64,000 bases of DNA from Rapana venosa (GCA_028751875.1 CM054134.1:72335106-72399105), one strand, 5' to 3'; shown: positions 40,256-53,549, numbered from the stretch's first letter. Translations and numbers: made by a program. The notes: generated by a model from the letters alone, not told the origin.

Positions 40256-41704
40256 ACGGTGTTTGGGAAAATCGCTGTGAAGGGTTATGGGGGAAACTTT
40301 CGGGCCCTTTGTTGTTATTTTTTTAAAATTTAGTTTTTATGTATAACTTTGGGTTTAAAATGTGCCAAAAGGGAAATTGTTTTCTTTTTTGGTTTTTATG
40401 TCTTTTTTTTTGTCGGGGAAAAAAAAAACAGCAAAAGGGTTTGAATTTTGGAAAGTTTTTTTCTTACGTATATCTGTAGTTTGTCAGGAAAAAAGTATTT
40501 TAAAAAGGGAAAGGGCAAAAGCAAACACTTTTACTATTTCTTTGAAATTAACTTCTGAGGATGTTCCACTTTGGATTTACGCCCCTTTGGGATATATTGT
40601 AAATAAATGTAATAAGAGTTTTTCCCAAGAGTTTTCAGAAGAATTGGGGCTAAAGTTCAATTAACAACCTTTACTTTTTATTATTTATACCCCCGCCCCA
40701 CTAAAAATTTAAAAAAAATTTTTCAACTATTTCAAAAAAGAATTTTTAATTTTTTCTTTTTTTTTTTTTTTTTTCCCCAATTAATTTTTTTTAAAAATTT
40801 TTCCAAACCCAAATTTTTTTTTGATTTCTTTACCCTTTTTCCCCAAAATTAAAATTTCCTTTCCCTTTCTTTTTTTTTTTTTTTTCTTTTAATTAAAACA
40901 ATTTTAACCCCCTTTCGTTGTGTTTTTTTTTCCTTACCTTTAAAAAACCTTAAAAAATAAAAAGGGTTTTTTTTAAAAAAAAGTTTTTAAAGTTTTTTAA
41001 TTTTCCAAAGTTTTAAAAACCCTTTCCCAATTTTTTAAAAATTTAAAATTTATAATATTTTTCTTTATTTTTTTTTTTTTTTTTTTTTTTGTCCAACAAC
41101 TTTTAAAATTACATCTTTTAAATTTCTTTTAAAATTAAATTTTTAACAAAAAAACCCAACAAACAAAAAACCACAAAAATTTAAAAAACTTTTTTTCTTT
41201 CTTTTTTTTTTTTTCTTTTTAAAAATTTATTCCTTTTTAAAAAACCTTAAAATTTTTTAAAAAAATCATTTTTAAAAAATTTAAAACAAAAAAAAAACCC
41301 CCAAAATAATATTTTCATTTCAAAAAAATTTTACCCTAAAAACAAATAATTTAAATAAAAATAAAAAATTTTAAATCAAATTTTTAAAAACCCCCCCTTA
41401 ATTTAAATCAAAAATTTTTTCACAACATTATTTATGCCCTCAAAATTTTTTAAACTTAATTTTAAAATTTCCTAAAATTTTGTTTTCCTTAAACCTTAAA
41501 CCAAAAAAATTTTTTCTCTAACCCCCTTTAAAACAAACTAAAAAATCCCCACTTCAAAAACCTAAATTCCCTTTAATTTTAAAATTGAATTTTTTAAAAA
41601 AAAACCCAAACCCCAAACCTTAAAACCTCAAAAATTTCCCAGGCTTAAACTCTCCTTAAACATAAAAAACAACTTTTAAATCCATGGGGGCCCCACACTT
41701 TACG

Positions 41705-42551
41705 CACACACAAAACCCCACCCACCACCCCCAAAAACCCAAATTTTTTTAAAAATCCTTTTAAAAATTAACAATTAAATCTTTTAAAAAATTTTATCCC
41801 TTTTTAATTATAATAATTTTCAATTAAAATAACTTAAAAACCAAAATTTTAAAAAACCACCCCTTTTTTTTTTCCCTTTAAAACCAAAAATTCCCCTTTT
41901 TTCCATTAATAAATAATTTAAATTAAACCCTTACAAAAAATTAATTCCTTTTAACTTTTAAAAAAAAAAACCTCCCCCCTTTAACAAAAATTTAAACCCC
42001 CAAAATAAACCCAAAAAAAATTTTAAACCCCAAATTTTCCCCCAACCCAAAAAATTTAAATTTTAAACCCCCTTTTTTTCCCAAAAAACAAAAAACCCAA
42101 AAAAACAAAAAAAACCCCCAAAAAAACCCCCCCCCTTATTTCCCCCTTTTCCCCCCCCCAAAAAAAAAATTTAACCCCTTTTCCCCCCCAAAAAAAAAAA
42201 AAACCCTAAAACCCCAACCCCCAAATTAAAAAAATATTTATAAAAAAAAATTTTTCCAAAAATTTAAAACCCCCAAAAAAAATTAAAACCCCCCCCATTT
42301 TTTTTTCCAAAAAAATTTTTTTTTCCCAAAACATAAAAAATTTTCAAAAACTCTTCCCTAAATAAAAAATTTCAAAATAATTTTTTCCCAAAAAAACCCA
42401 AAAAAAATAAAAAAAAAAAAACCAAATCCCCCCCAAAAAACCCCCCACAAACTTTTCCAAAAACCCAAAAAACACTTTAAACTTTTAAAATTTTAAAAAC
42501 CCAAAAATTTTTCCCTTTTTTTATAATTTTTTTTTTTTTTTTTTTTAACCA
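41705..42551. other. 847-base stretch without any G on the plus strand
   Basis: Every base between the G at 41,704 and the G at 42,552 is A, C or T. The source segment (about 36,160-37,190) contains ordinary numbers of G, so the absence reflects corruption of this copy. Confidence 0.9.
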
Positions 42552-43356
42552 GAAACCAAAGAAAAATAAAAATTTTTTTTGGGTTTTTTATTTTTTCTAA
42601 AAATCATAACGCTAAATTTTTTAATTTTTTAAATTTTTTTGTGAAATTGTTTAGAAATTTTGTCCTAACCCCGGCCCGCACACCCAAAATTTTGGTTTGG
42701 GGAAATTTTTTGTTGTTTATTTTTCCCCCCCAAAAAAATTTAGGAGAATAGACGAAGGGAAGGTTATCAAATTTTCCCCCAAAAAATTCCAAAGTTAAAA
42801 TTCCCCCAATTTTCATAATTTGTTACCCTTTGGGTGATCCACCCATTTTTTTTTTGGGCCTTTTGTTTTTTAAAAAGGGAAAGGGCCCAATTGTACTTTT
42901 TTTTATTTTTTGCTGTTTTTATTTTAACTTGTGGATTGGGTTTATTTTCCTAATGTAATAAAACAAAAAAATTTTCATTTTGTGTCCCGTGGTTTGCTGT
43001 TTTTAAAATGTGCAAACTGGGGTTGATTGAGATCCAGAAATGACTGTCAAAATTTGGAAAGGGTTTAGATCTTATCGGGGTTTTGATCACACACAAAAAT
43101 GAAAAACCTTGAATTGCTTTTTTAAAAACAAAAAACAACTTGAACTGACTTGCCCTTAAACCCTCACCAAAACGCTTTGAAAGGTCTTAGTGCATGGCAC
43201 TAAATTTTTTGCAGGCAGGGCCCTTTCGGAAAAGAAAAATTTGTTGGAGCCACCCCTCCCCAGACAATAGCATTTTTTGTTGGGTAGTTTTTTTCATCTG
43301 TACCACGGCTTTTAGCGGGTTTTATTTTTCTATAAAAAAGTAGAGGGGATGTTGGG

Positions 43357-45540
43357 ATTTTGGGGGGAGGGGGTTTGGGGTGGGGGGGGTTTCATTTTAG
43401 GGTTTTAAAAACCCCAAAGGCTCCCCAAGGGTTTGAGGGGATTTTTGCATATGCGCCCTTTTTTTTTTTCCCCGTCTTTTGGGTAGCCACATTCTGACTT
43501 GGGGGTACAGTTGGAAATTTTAAAACCTCCCAAATTTTTCCCAGTACAGTGTGGGCCCCCCCATGTTTTTCCCGACTTTTAAATGTTGGGGATTTTAAAC
43601 CCCCCCAAACCCCCTTTAAACCCCCAAAATATTAAAAAAAATCCTTTCCTTTAACCAAAATTCCAAAATTTATAAAAACCCCCCCCAAAACCCCCAAAAA
43701 ATAAAATAAAAAAAACCAACAAACCCCCCCCCCCCCCCCCCCCCAAAACCCCCCCCAAATTTTATTAAAACCCAAAAAAAAAATATTACCCAAAACCCAA
43801 CCCACACAAAAATCAAACCAAAACCAAACCCTTCCAAATTATCCACTCCTTCCCCTTATCCCCCCCCTTCCCCTTTAAACATTTTAATCCCACTTTACCC
43901 AATTCAATATCCCACCTTTCCCCTTTCCTCAATTTAACATTTTTTATTCCCCCAAAATTAAAATTCCCCAAAATCCTCCCCCCAAAAACCCCCAAAAACC
44001 TACACCCCTCCCAAAAACCCCCCTTTCCCCCCCCATTCCCCCCCCCCCCAAAAACCCCAATCCTTAATTTCACCCCCAATCCCCCCCCTTCCCCCCAAAA
44101 AAATCCCCAAAAATTAACCCCAAACATTTTTTTCTCCTCAAACCCCCAAAAACCTCCCCATAATCCTTTCCTACTTTTCCCAAATTCCCAACAAAACCCC
44201 CCTAACCCTTCCCCCCTTACCCCCCCAATCCAACCCTTTTCACCCAAACCCCCAACCAATTTCCCCAAACCCCCTTTAAACCCAACCACCTTCTAATATA
44301 TAAAATTTCCCCCAAATTTTTAAAACCCAAATCACAATAATTTTCCACCCCCCAAAAATTTTAAAAAACCAATTTTCCCCCAAAATGTCAATTTTTTCCC
44401 TTTTTAAATAACTTTTCCCCAAAACCAAAAAAACCAACCCACCCCCCCTTACCATTTAAAAGCGGTTTTTCCCATAAATCAAACAAAGGTTCTAGCATCT
44501 TAAACAAAAAACACATTTTGGGGGGGGGGGAAAAATTTAACTTCCCTAAACATTAAAGACCAAACCAAAAAACCCTTGGGAACACCTACATTCAAGATGG
44601 TTCACAAAAGACGCTACCGAAAATGGGGGATGGCGGAGTCTTCATTATTTTTAAAAGAGACCAAAAATCCCCCAAAAGGGTTTACCAAGGGGCCCAGTTC
44701 CCCAACACATTTCAGGGCCCTGCAGCCAATACACTCTGCCCCCAAACAAGGGGAAATTTCACCCCAGATTTGGCCCATTTCTCAGATGAGTTGTCTGTAC
44801 TTCGGGCCCTTAAAAAACTCGCAAAAACCCAAAGGAAAATTTTAACGCCTTTGCCTCCGCTTTGTTGCGGGTTCCACGAGAAAGCACCCTTTCATGGGTT
44901 CCTTCACCCTCCCGAACCATGGCAGGGGGGAAGCTAAACCTTTGGTGAAAGATGGGGAGGTCGTTTGCCTCAAGAGAAGCAACCCGGCCCCTTACGAGAA
45001 GCAAAGACAATTGTGAAGGAAAGGGGAAAGAGTTTGGGTTTTAGCAGCACCCTAATTTCAACAGTTTAAAGGGGATACTATCCTCCACAGGGGAAGACCA
45101 AAATAACCAAATTTTTAGGCTGAGGACTGACAAGCGGGCTCAGACATACATGGGGTTTCAAGTTCCCATTTGGGGATTTTTGAGGCGTTTCCCCCGTTTT
45201 GGGACTTCTATGACAGGGGGAAACTTCCTCCAGACCCGTTCCAAAACACCCAAAAATGAGGGCCAAAAATTTAGGGGCCCATGACCCCGCCGAGTGAGGG
45301 GCAAACTCTTCAGACCCCCTTTAGGGCCTTCAGGCAAAGCAGCATTGTCAGGGCTTTAGGAGTTGCTGTTTTGGGCCTTTTGGGGGGGGGGAAAAAAAAA
45401 AAGGGGGGGGGGGAGAGTTTCCTTTCTCTCCCGGGTTTTTTGCCCTTTAAAAAAAATTTTTTTAAAACGTTTAAAATCTTTGGGGGTTTAAAATGATATC
45501 ACTTCGCTTTCTTTTCTTTTTTTGACTGTTATTTTTGACA
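43357..45540. other. Low-quality unique sequence (gap interior)
   Basis: Continues past the end of the left copy. 43,592-44,386 contains no G (795 bases). The minus-strand Gly/Trp/Lys-rich frame at 43,813-44,289 is a product of that composition. About 44,560-45,340 has near-normal composition but still many homopolymer runs; its short frames show no recognisable domain. Confidence 0.7.
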
Positions 45541-47215
45541 CCACCCCCCCCCCCCCCAAAAAAAAAAAAGGTAAAAAAAAACATGCCGTGGGGATCCACA
45601 CAAACTGTCCAATGGTTCCAAATTTAAAAACTGGGAAGGATGGGATTTCGGGAAGGGACGCTGTATCACCCCTTTACTATCAATTTGTGAATAGGACAAC
45701 CACAAAATTTAGAGGGCCCGGACGAACGTTTTTGGCCGACCTTTTTCCCCTTGTAAAATTTTTCCCTTTTTTCTTTTCCCCCCTTCCTCGGTAGGTTGAG
45801 GTTCACCAATGGTGAAAATTTTGCGTGTGCCCCACCCTTTTTCCCTCCCCCCCCCTTCCCCCCACATTTAAAATTTTCCCATTCCCCACTTCGGTGATTT
45901 TGTGTAAACCGACACCTGTGTATTTGCGTTTTTGTTGTTTTTTTTAAATTTTCATCCCGTTCCGACCGGCATGCAATGGGCCCACTCTTTCCCCAAAGGG
46001 GAAGGGGTTTTTTTTTAAAGAGTGCGCAAGATGTTATGCGGTTTTCCGCAGGCCTCTGTTTATAGTTCCCCCCGAAGGACTTTAAAATTTAGTTCAATTT
46101 TTTTTCAAAATGGGAAAAAAGCGCAAGGGCCCGGAAAGGAACCCCGAAAACCCCACGGGTTTTTTTGTTAGGCGAAGGGGCATACAAAAACAACCCGGGC
46201 CCGTGTAAACTATCTATTTGGGATGTGAAAAAAAAATGACAGAGGGGCTTTTCAATAGGGCATACATAAGACATTGGTTTATCCTCCCCCGGAAAAAAAG
46301 CCCAGTAAAATACATCCTTCAAAAAGAATTTAGGGATTTTTTGCTGAGATGGAAAATGGGGGCCCCCTCAACAGTCGGGAATTTTCTCTTTAATTTTGAA
46401 AGCCAAAAGCATGATTTGTATTGAAGATGGGTCTCTGGCCCTTTCTTGAAACCCAAAAGTTTAAAAAAAATTCTTTTCTAAGTGAATTTAATGTTCCTTC
46501 TGGGTTTTCTTTATTATGGCCTTTTTTATATCCCGATCAAAAAGAAGGACTTATCGAAAGTTATCGGATTCTTTTTTCTCGTTACATGTTTAAAAAATTT
46601 TTTTGTAGGCTTAAATTTGTCTAACCTTTCTTTGGATTTAGACTATAAACGAGGTCCCCTGCGAGAGGCAGCAGAACATCTTGCTACATATTTGGAAAAG
46701 GGAGGCCATTGGGGTGCCAGTTTGGAAAAGGAAAGACAGAATTTACAAAACTTTCATGCACACGAGGACTGGGTGTAAAAAAAACAGCGTTTTGCTTATT
46801 CCTTTTCCCCGAAAAAAAATCAAACAATCAATAAATATGGGAAAAAAAAATAAGTTTTCATGTACAATGAAAAATTTTTTACTTCCCCAAGTGGGGAAAG
46901 TGCGACCTGCAAAGTAGTCCAAGCACAGAGAAAACTTTGCATTAAGTAACCCCACCCCGGGAAAGAGAGAAAAAAGAGAGAGAGAGAGAGAGAATTTTAT
47001 ATTCGGGTTGGTCTCTTCCACCATGCAGGTCTTTGGGTTTTTTGGGGGGATTGAAACAAAGGAAACAAAACTCGTAGAAGAGGGAGGCCCCCTATGGCCA
47101 AAAAGCACGGATGACTTTAACATAGCAGCATGCAAAAAATCTTTGGGCACGGGGGGTGGAATAAACTCCGCCGGTTTAAAATTTTCTCAAGACAATTGCG
47201 GGAAAAAAAAAATTT

Positions 47216-47252
<37 letters not shown>

Positions 47253-49915
47253 AGAAAACAGAAAAAAAGAGCAAAAGATTTTTTAAAAAAACCCAAAAAA
47301 AACTAAAAAGAAAGAAAGGGAAAAGGAAAACAGGTAGAAGGAAAAAAAAGACCCACGCCCCCCCCCCTTAAAAAAAAAAAATTTAAAGGAAAAAAAAAAC
47401 GGGTCAAGAGAAGAAAGAAAGAAAAAAAAAGGGGGAAAAAAAAAAACAAATTTGAACAAAAATTTTTAAAAAAAAAAGGGGGGGGTTGGGGGGGGTGGGG
47501 GGGTGGGGGGTGGAGAGCTTTTAGGGAAAAAAGTCAAAATCTGTGAAGTTTATTCAATTTGGGAACATGTTTTGGGAATGATAGTTTTGTGTGTGTGTTT
47601 TGTGTGGTTTTTGTTGTTTTGATATTTTTTTTCATTTTTTTATATTTGTATTTGGGGTATTGAAACAAACCCCCCGAACCAAAATTTTAGGCCCCATATG
47701 GCCTACATGGATGACATGTATGTGTGTGTGTGTGTGTGTTGTTTTGGGGTTTGGGTGTGTGTGTGTGTGTGGGGGTGTGTGGTGTGTGTGTGCATGCGAT
47801 TTTGTGTGGGGGGTGGATTGGGGTGAGGTATACTTTTTTTTGGTTTTATTTGGGTTTTTACATCGCATTTTTTTAATTTTGGGGAAAAAAAAGAAAAACC
47901 CCCAAAACCCGCTTTGAACAAAAAACTTTTGTTAAGGGAATTTTAAATCCCGTAACAATTTGCTTTTTTAATGAAACCACAACATTGCAATCTGATAAAA
48001 AGAATACCCTAAAAAAATGAATTTCAAAGCAGAAAGGGGCACCCCAGGCATGAGGTAGGGTAGCTTGAACTTGGGGGGCCCGGGTAGCCCGTGGGTTGAA
48101 CCTTGCGCATGCCAAATTTACGACCCCGGTTTTGTTCCCTTCGGGGAAAGTTTTCCCTGGGGGTTAACATCAGGCGACTCACTTCCCCAAAAATTTCCCT
48201 TTGGATGAGACTTAAACCAGGCCCGTGTGGGGAACGCACGCAGAACATCTTGCGCACACTTAAATCCCGTCCCAAATTTTCGTAAGAGTGGAAATTTTGT
48301 TTCCCGGGGGGGAAAAGATTTAAAGAATTGACAAAAACCCCCATTTCACATGGGGGTGGATGTTTAAAAAAAAACATAAGTGGTTTTTCCCTTATCCTTG
48401 GGTATAAAAAAATATAATAAAAAAAATAAAAATGTCTTTAGGATCAAAGGGATCAGGAAAAAAAAGTAAAATTTTATGGGCATGGTAAAAAAGGATGGCC
48501 CCATCACCTTTTTGGGGTTTTCGGACAAGGGGGCTGTGTTATGTGAGTTTTAAGAAAACCCTCGGGCGGAACAACAAATGTAGAGTATTGGACCCGGAAA
48601 AGCCCCCCGGGAATTTTTGGGGTTTGGAAAGGGACTGTCCCCCAATTAAAATTTTTTTGAGGTAATAATTATTTAACCCCTAGCCCACTGGAAGGGAAAG
48701 AAAGGGCACTAAATTCTAGCAGACACACATGTAAATTTGATACAGGGAGACGCATAGACGTCCAAAAAAAAGGACAATCGGGGAAAAGAAGGGGGAAAGG
48801 GGCAAAACGTGCGGGTGGGGGCCCGGGTAGCCGTGTGATTTGTTTTCAGAAATCGGGGACTTTCGAAAAAGGGTGGATCCCCGATGTCTCATGTTAAGTT
48901 TAAAAAGCATTCCCGGGGGTCGGTTGTTGTACAAAAAAACAGAGCAACAAAGGTTCGAAGTTGTCAAAATTTTTCGCAAAAAATTTATTTTGCAGTCAAA
49001 GTAAACATGTGAGTTTTAATTCCCAAAAAAAGTTTTTAGGGAAATTGAAAATTTGATTCAGAACCCCGTCTTTTGGATTTTTTAAAAGTTAGGAAAGGTT
49101 TGTTGGGCAAAAACCCCTTTCCCCAATTTTGTCACAAAACCAAAAAATTACCCCTTTAAAATTTTAAATCAAAAATTTCAGTAAATTAAAAGTTCCAAAA
49201 CCTTTAAAGTTTCTTTTAATTTAAATTCACGAAAACTTTAAAGGGGCCACATTAAAAAAATTTTTTGAAACCCTTTTAAAAACCCCACTTTAAATTTAAT
49301 CGACCAGTGTTTACCATGCAAAAAGAGGAATTATGACCAAAATTTTTTATAGTATTAAATTATCCCAGTGACGCATTTCACGGGGAAAAAAACCCCCTGC
49401 TAAAAAAAAAATAAAATCATTTGGAAAAAAACCCCTTGTCAAAAAACCCCCTTTTTTAAAAACAAGGTTTTGCTAACCAATTTCGTTTTTTAGGCATATA
49501 TAAAGATTTATTATTGTTTTGATTGAAATGATTTGGTTTAAAAGGGAACAACAACCACACACAACACACCACACCCACACACCCCACACCACAAACACAC
49601 ACACACATTTTCACCTTCCCCACACTCACATCACACACACCACAACACACACTTTACTCCCCCACTCCCTCACTCACTCACTCACTTAATCACTCATCCC
49701 CTCACACAAAAACCACACACAAAAACACAACCCCAAACAAAATAACACACAGTCATACACAAAACACACATAAAAACATTTATATGCACACCAACATTTC
49801 AACAACATTTTGTACCACACATGAAAAACCCGTTTCGCCCTTTTTTTAAGAGTAGGCCCATTTTGTGTGGCAGGGGGAAGGGTAACAACAAATTTTCCCA
49901 AAATGTGACACTCTT
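45540..49915 (+). other. Corrupted collinear copy of about 50,770-53,420
   Basis: Matches include GGGCATACATAA (46,257 versus 51,618), TCGTTACATGTTT (46,579 versus 51,919), GTCTCTTCCACC.TGCAGGTC (47,011 versus 52,366) and AGAGTAGGCC.ATT.TGTG (49,850 versus 53,310). The offset is near 5,350 bp, but a segment of about 1.7 kb (48,012-49,740) is present only here. That extra part contains a SINE family A copy (48,050-48,420) and CA-rich DNA. Confidence 0.8.
48050..48420 (+). mobile_element. SINE family A in low-quality sequence
   Basis: GGATGAGACTTAAACCAGGC, ACGCACGCAGAACATCTTGC and TTTCGTAAGAGTGG follow the family A body in order. The tRNA-like head is degraded (CCGGGTAGCCCGTGGGTTGA). Confidence 0.65.
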
Positions 49916-49919
49916 TTTT

Positions 49920-50480
49920 TTAAAAAAACCAAGTTTTTAAAAAGTTGTAAATTTGTTTTTTCAAATTTTTGAAAAAATTTTTTTTTTTTTTTGACAAGTT
50001 TTTGAAAAGGGTTTTTGATAAAATTTTTTAGGGGGTTTTGTTTTTTTTTGGGTTTTTTAAAAAAGTTTTTTTTATTCAAATTTCTTGATTTTTTTGGGTT
50101 TTTTTAAAAAAGTTGAAAATTCAAAATTCAAAAGGGTTGAAAATTTTAAAAAGTTTTTGAATTTTAAAGGAAAAAGGGTTTTTTCCCTTTTAAAGGGGGT
50201 TTTTAAAAACGAAATTTTCTTTAGAATTTTTTAGCAAAATTTTTCCAAAAATTTTAAAAAAAAAAATTATATTCTTTCTTTTTTAGGGAAAAAAAAAAAA
50301 GGGGGGGGAAAAGGTTCTTTTTTTTTTATAAAAAATGAATTTGGGGGGGGAACCCAAATGGAAAAATTGGGTTTTTTGGGTAAAAGAAGTTGAGCGAGCC
50401 CCCTTTTGGAGTTTAAAAAAAAAGAGGGCCCAAAAAAACCCAAATTTCCCCGAGGCTTTTTCCCCAAACCCGGGGTAAAA
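49920..50480. other. T/G/A homopolymer sequence of poor quality
   Basis: Almost entirely runs of T, A and G with few C, unlike any flank. Located just before the right-hand contig appears to begin. Confidence 0.75.
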
Positions 50481-50778
50481 GACAATTGAGCAAACCTGCC
50501 CAAAGAAGCAATTCCCCCAGTTTTTTTCTGATGGCTGTCTTTTTAAAACCTAAAAAAGGGAAAAAAAAACGTCATTCCCCCCTAGGGCCCTGGCAACCCC
50601 TCCATGGGAAAACCCTCCAGACCCGGGAACTGACCTTCAAGTCGGGATCAATTGGGGGGGGCCAAGGGACTCCGTTGTAAAAAAGCAAAAAATGGCTTCA
50701 GAACCCTTTTAAATAACTATTAACCCCCCCAGGGAAAAAACCTTTTTTTCCCCCGGGGCCCCTAATTTCCCCTTTTTT

Positions 50779-50837
50779 CCCCCCCCCCCCCCCCCCCAAA
50801 CAAAACCCCCCCCCAACCCCCCCCCCCCCCCCCAAAA

Positions 50838-50879
<42 letters not shown>

Positions 50880-50969
50880 ACCCCCCCCCCCCCCCCCCCC
50901 CCCCAAAAAACCCCCCCCCCCCCCCCCCCCCAAAAACCCCCCCCCCCCCCCCCCCCCCCCCCCTTTCCC

Positions 50970-51003
<34 letters not shown>
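50779..51003. repeat. Poly-C tract with A interruptions, about 225 bp
   Basis: Nearly all C with short A or T interruptions. The three Gly-rich minus-strand frames here are artefacts. A second C run lies at 51,210-51,252. They correspond to much shorter C/A runs at 45,544-45,570. Confidence 0.9.
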
Positions 51004-51013
<10 letters not shown>

Positions 51014-51209
51014 AAAAAAAAAAGGGAAAAAGAAAGCATGCAGTGAGGACCCACACAAACTGATAAATTTTCCAAAAAATTTGGGAAAAGAGGGGGCGCT
51101 GTTCACCTTTTTTTAAATTTAATTGGAAAAACAATTGAGAGCCCGGAAAAAATTTTTCTCTCTTCTCTTTCTTTACTTTTTTTTTTTCCCCTCCCGTAAT
51201 TTTCCGGGT

Positions 51210-51252
<43 letters not shown>

Positions 51253-52274
51253 TTCCTCACCCCATACCCACCTTTAAGTAGCCACATTCATTCGGTGGTG
51301 GGTCAAAACACGACACCTGTGAGGGCTTTTTTTTTTTTTTTTGTCATCTGTTGGGCCCGGCACGCAATGGTTTCTTTCGAAAGGGCGGAACAGGTTTTCA
51401 ACGGTGGGCAAGATTTTTGCAAATGTTCGCAGCCTCGGTTTATAGTCTTCCCCCCCAAGGGCTTTTAAATCTTCAATTTTTTCGTAAACTGGGGAAAAAA
51501 GGGCAAGGCCAGGAATGGAACCCAGAACCCCCGTTTATTTTTTAGGGGAAGACATACAACAACCGACCGTGTAAGCCTACTCTATGGCATAAAAACAAAA
51601 ATGACGAGGTTTAAATAGGGCATACATAAAAACATGTGGATATTATCCCAAAGAAAAAAAGCCCATTAAAATACATTTTTCAAATAGAATGAGGGCCTCT
51701 TTGCGTGATGAGAAAATGGCCTCCAACAGTCGGGGAAATTTCTCTTTAAAGAAAGCCAAAAACAGACGTATTGAAGATGGGTCTCGGCCTTCTTGAAACA
51801 AAAGTAAAAACACATTTTATCAAGTGAAGGGTGTTTCCCTTTGATTTGCTTTACTTATGGCCTTTTTTATATCAGACAAACGACAGGACTTCATCGAAAG
51901 TATATCCTGTTCTTTCTCCTCGTTACATGTTTTGATTTTTTTGTAGGCTTTAAATCGTCTAACCTTCCTTTGGGTGAGCATAAAAAAGGCCCTGCGAAAA
52001 GCGCACGCAGAACATCTTTGGACATTTTGGAAGAGTAGGCCCCTTGTGTGCCAGTTTGGAACGGGTGACAGAATTTACAAAATGCATGCACACAAAGGGC
52101 TGGTGAAAAAAGCAAGCGTGTGCTTTTTCCATTATCTCGAAATAAATCAATCAATCATAAATATGGAAAAATAAAAAAATTTTTCATGACAAAGAAATTA
52201 GCTACCCGAGTCAAGTGCAACCCCTAAGTAGTCCAAGCACCAAAAAATTTGCATTAAATACCCCCACCCCGGGA

Positions 52275-52315
<41 letters not shown>

Positions 52316-52956
52316 AGAAGAGAGAGAGAGAGAGGAGAGAGAGAGGAGAAATTTTATTCAGGTTGTCTCTTCCACCCTGCAGGTCTTTTCATTTGGGGGT
52401 ATTAAAAAAGGAAACAAAACTCGTAGAAGGTGCCATATGGCCATAGCACCCCGGGTGACATGAAAAAGCGAGCATGCAATCTTTTACACGGAGTGGATAA
52501 ACTCCGCCTGTTTAATTCTCTCAAGACAATTAGCGTAAAAAAATTCGAGGGGGGGGGGGGGGAGGACAAAAACAGAAAAAAACAAAAAATTTATAAAAAA
52601 AAACAACCAAAAAATCAGAAGAAAGAGGGAATAAAGAAACAGGTAAAAGGAAAAAGAGACCCCCGCCCCCCCCTAAAAAAAAAAAAATCAAAGGGAAAAA
52701 AAATCGGCAAAAGAAAAAAGAAAGAAAAAAAAGGAGAAAAAAAAACAATTAGAACAAAATAAAAATAAAGGGGGGGTTGGGGGGGGGGGGGGGTGGGGGC
52801 TTTTAGAAAGAAGCAACTAATCTGTGAAGTCATTCAATGGAACATTTTTGGGAATGATAGTGTGTGTGTGGTGTGTGTGTGTTGGGGTTGGGTGTGTTGT
52901 GTGGGTGATTTTTTTATTTCTTCTTTTATATTTGATTTGAATATAGTTGGTGTGTG

Positions 52957-52989
<33 letters not shown>

Positions 52990-53430
52990 GGTGTTTTGTG
53001 TGTGCATCGCATGTGTGTGAAAGGGGGGGATTGGGGGTGAGGGATACTTTTTGTTTTTGTATGGTTATTACATCCATATTTATATATGGGGAAAAACAGA
53101 AAAACCCAAACCTGCTTTGAAAAAAAATCCAACATTTTTTTACAGGGTAAATACAAAATAAAAATCTGCTTTTGAATGAAACCCCAAAAATTGACAAACT
53201 GAAAAAAGAATACATAAATACCCCACAACACATACAACATATATATGCACACACAAACATACACACACACATCTTGTACACACATGAAAACCTGTTTCAC
53301 TTTTAGGAAGAGTAGGCCATTGTGTGCTGGCAGGAATGGATAACAACATTTACCAAACTGCTGACACATGGGGACAGGATGTATGAATGCTAAATTCCAT
53401 TATTCATGAATTAAAAGAATAATAAAAATA
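51003..53430 (+). other. Right-hand copy of the duplicated segment, with SINE fragments
   Basis: Quality improves from left to right. It contains a reverse family A fragment (51,335-51,560; GGTTTATAGTCTTC), a forward family A 3' half (51,985-52,165; GGAAGAGTAGGCC), a GA repeat (52,276-52,350), a GT repeat (52,860-53,010) and another family A 3' end (53,280-53,430; AGGAAGAGTAGGCCATTGTG). No gene is seen. Confidence 0.6.
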
Positions 53431-53513
53431 AACACACATATGTGCACATACAATTTACATGCATGTATATTGTATGTATGCATGCATGCATGCACTTGTA
53501 TACACACACATGC

Positions 53514-53549
<36 letters not shown>

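Larger units (their letters stand above)
37978..43357 (+). other. Corrupted collinear copy of 32,210-37,963
   Basis: Matches the upstream DNA in order: minisatellite (37,978-38,690), exon 9 (39,097-39,182), GT repeat, last exon (40,024-40,255), 3' UTR, LINE fragment (CTCTCCTTAAACATAA at 41,650 versus 36,111) and the segment AATCATAACGCTAAATTTT (42,602 versus 37,241). The offset drifts from 5,768 to 5,394 bp. Differences are dominated by altered homopolymer lengths and smearing into A, T, C or G runs, equally in coding and non-coding parts. Splice sites and frames are destroyed. This looks like uncorrected read sequence, not an evolved duplicate. Confidence 0.85.

Noticed and set aside
43813..44289. 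158-codon minus-strand frame rich in Gly, Trp and Lys
   Set aside because: It lies wholly in a G-free plus-strand stretch. C-free sequence on the coding strand biases codons to Gly, Lys and Trp, and the region appears to be corrupted.
50698..51287. Three long glycine-rich minus-strand frames
   Set aside because: Poly-C on the plus strand reads as poly-Gly in any frame, and the sequence quality is poor here.
52215..52762. Lys/Glu/Arg-rich plus-strand frames
   Set aside because: They translate GA and A/G-rich low-complexity DNA next to the duplicated, low-quality region.
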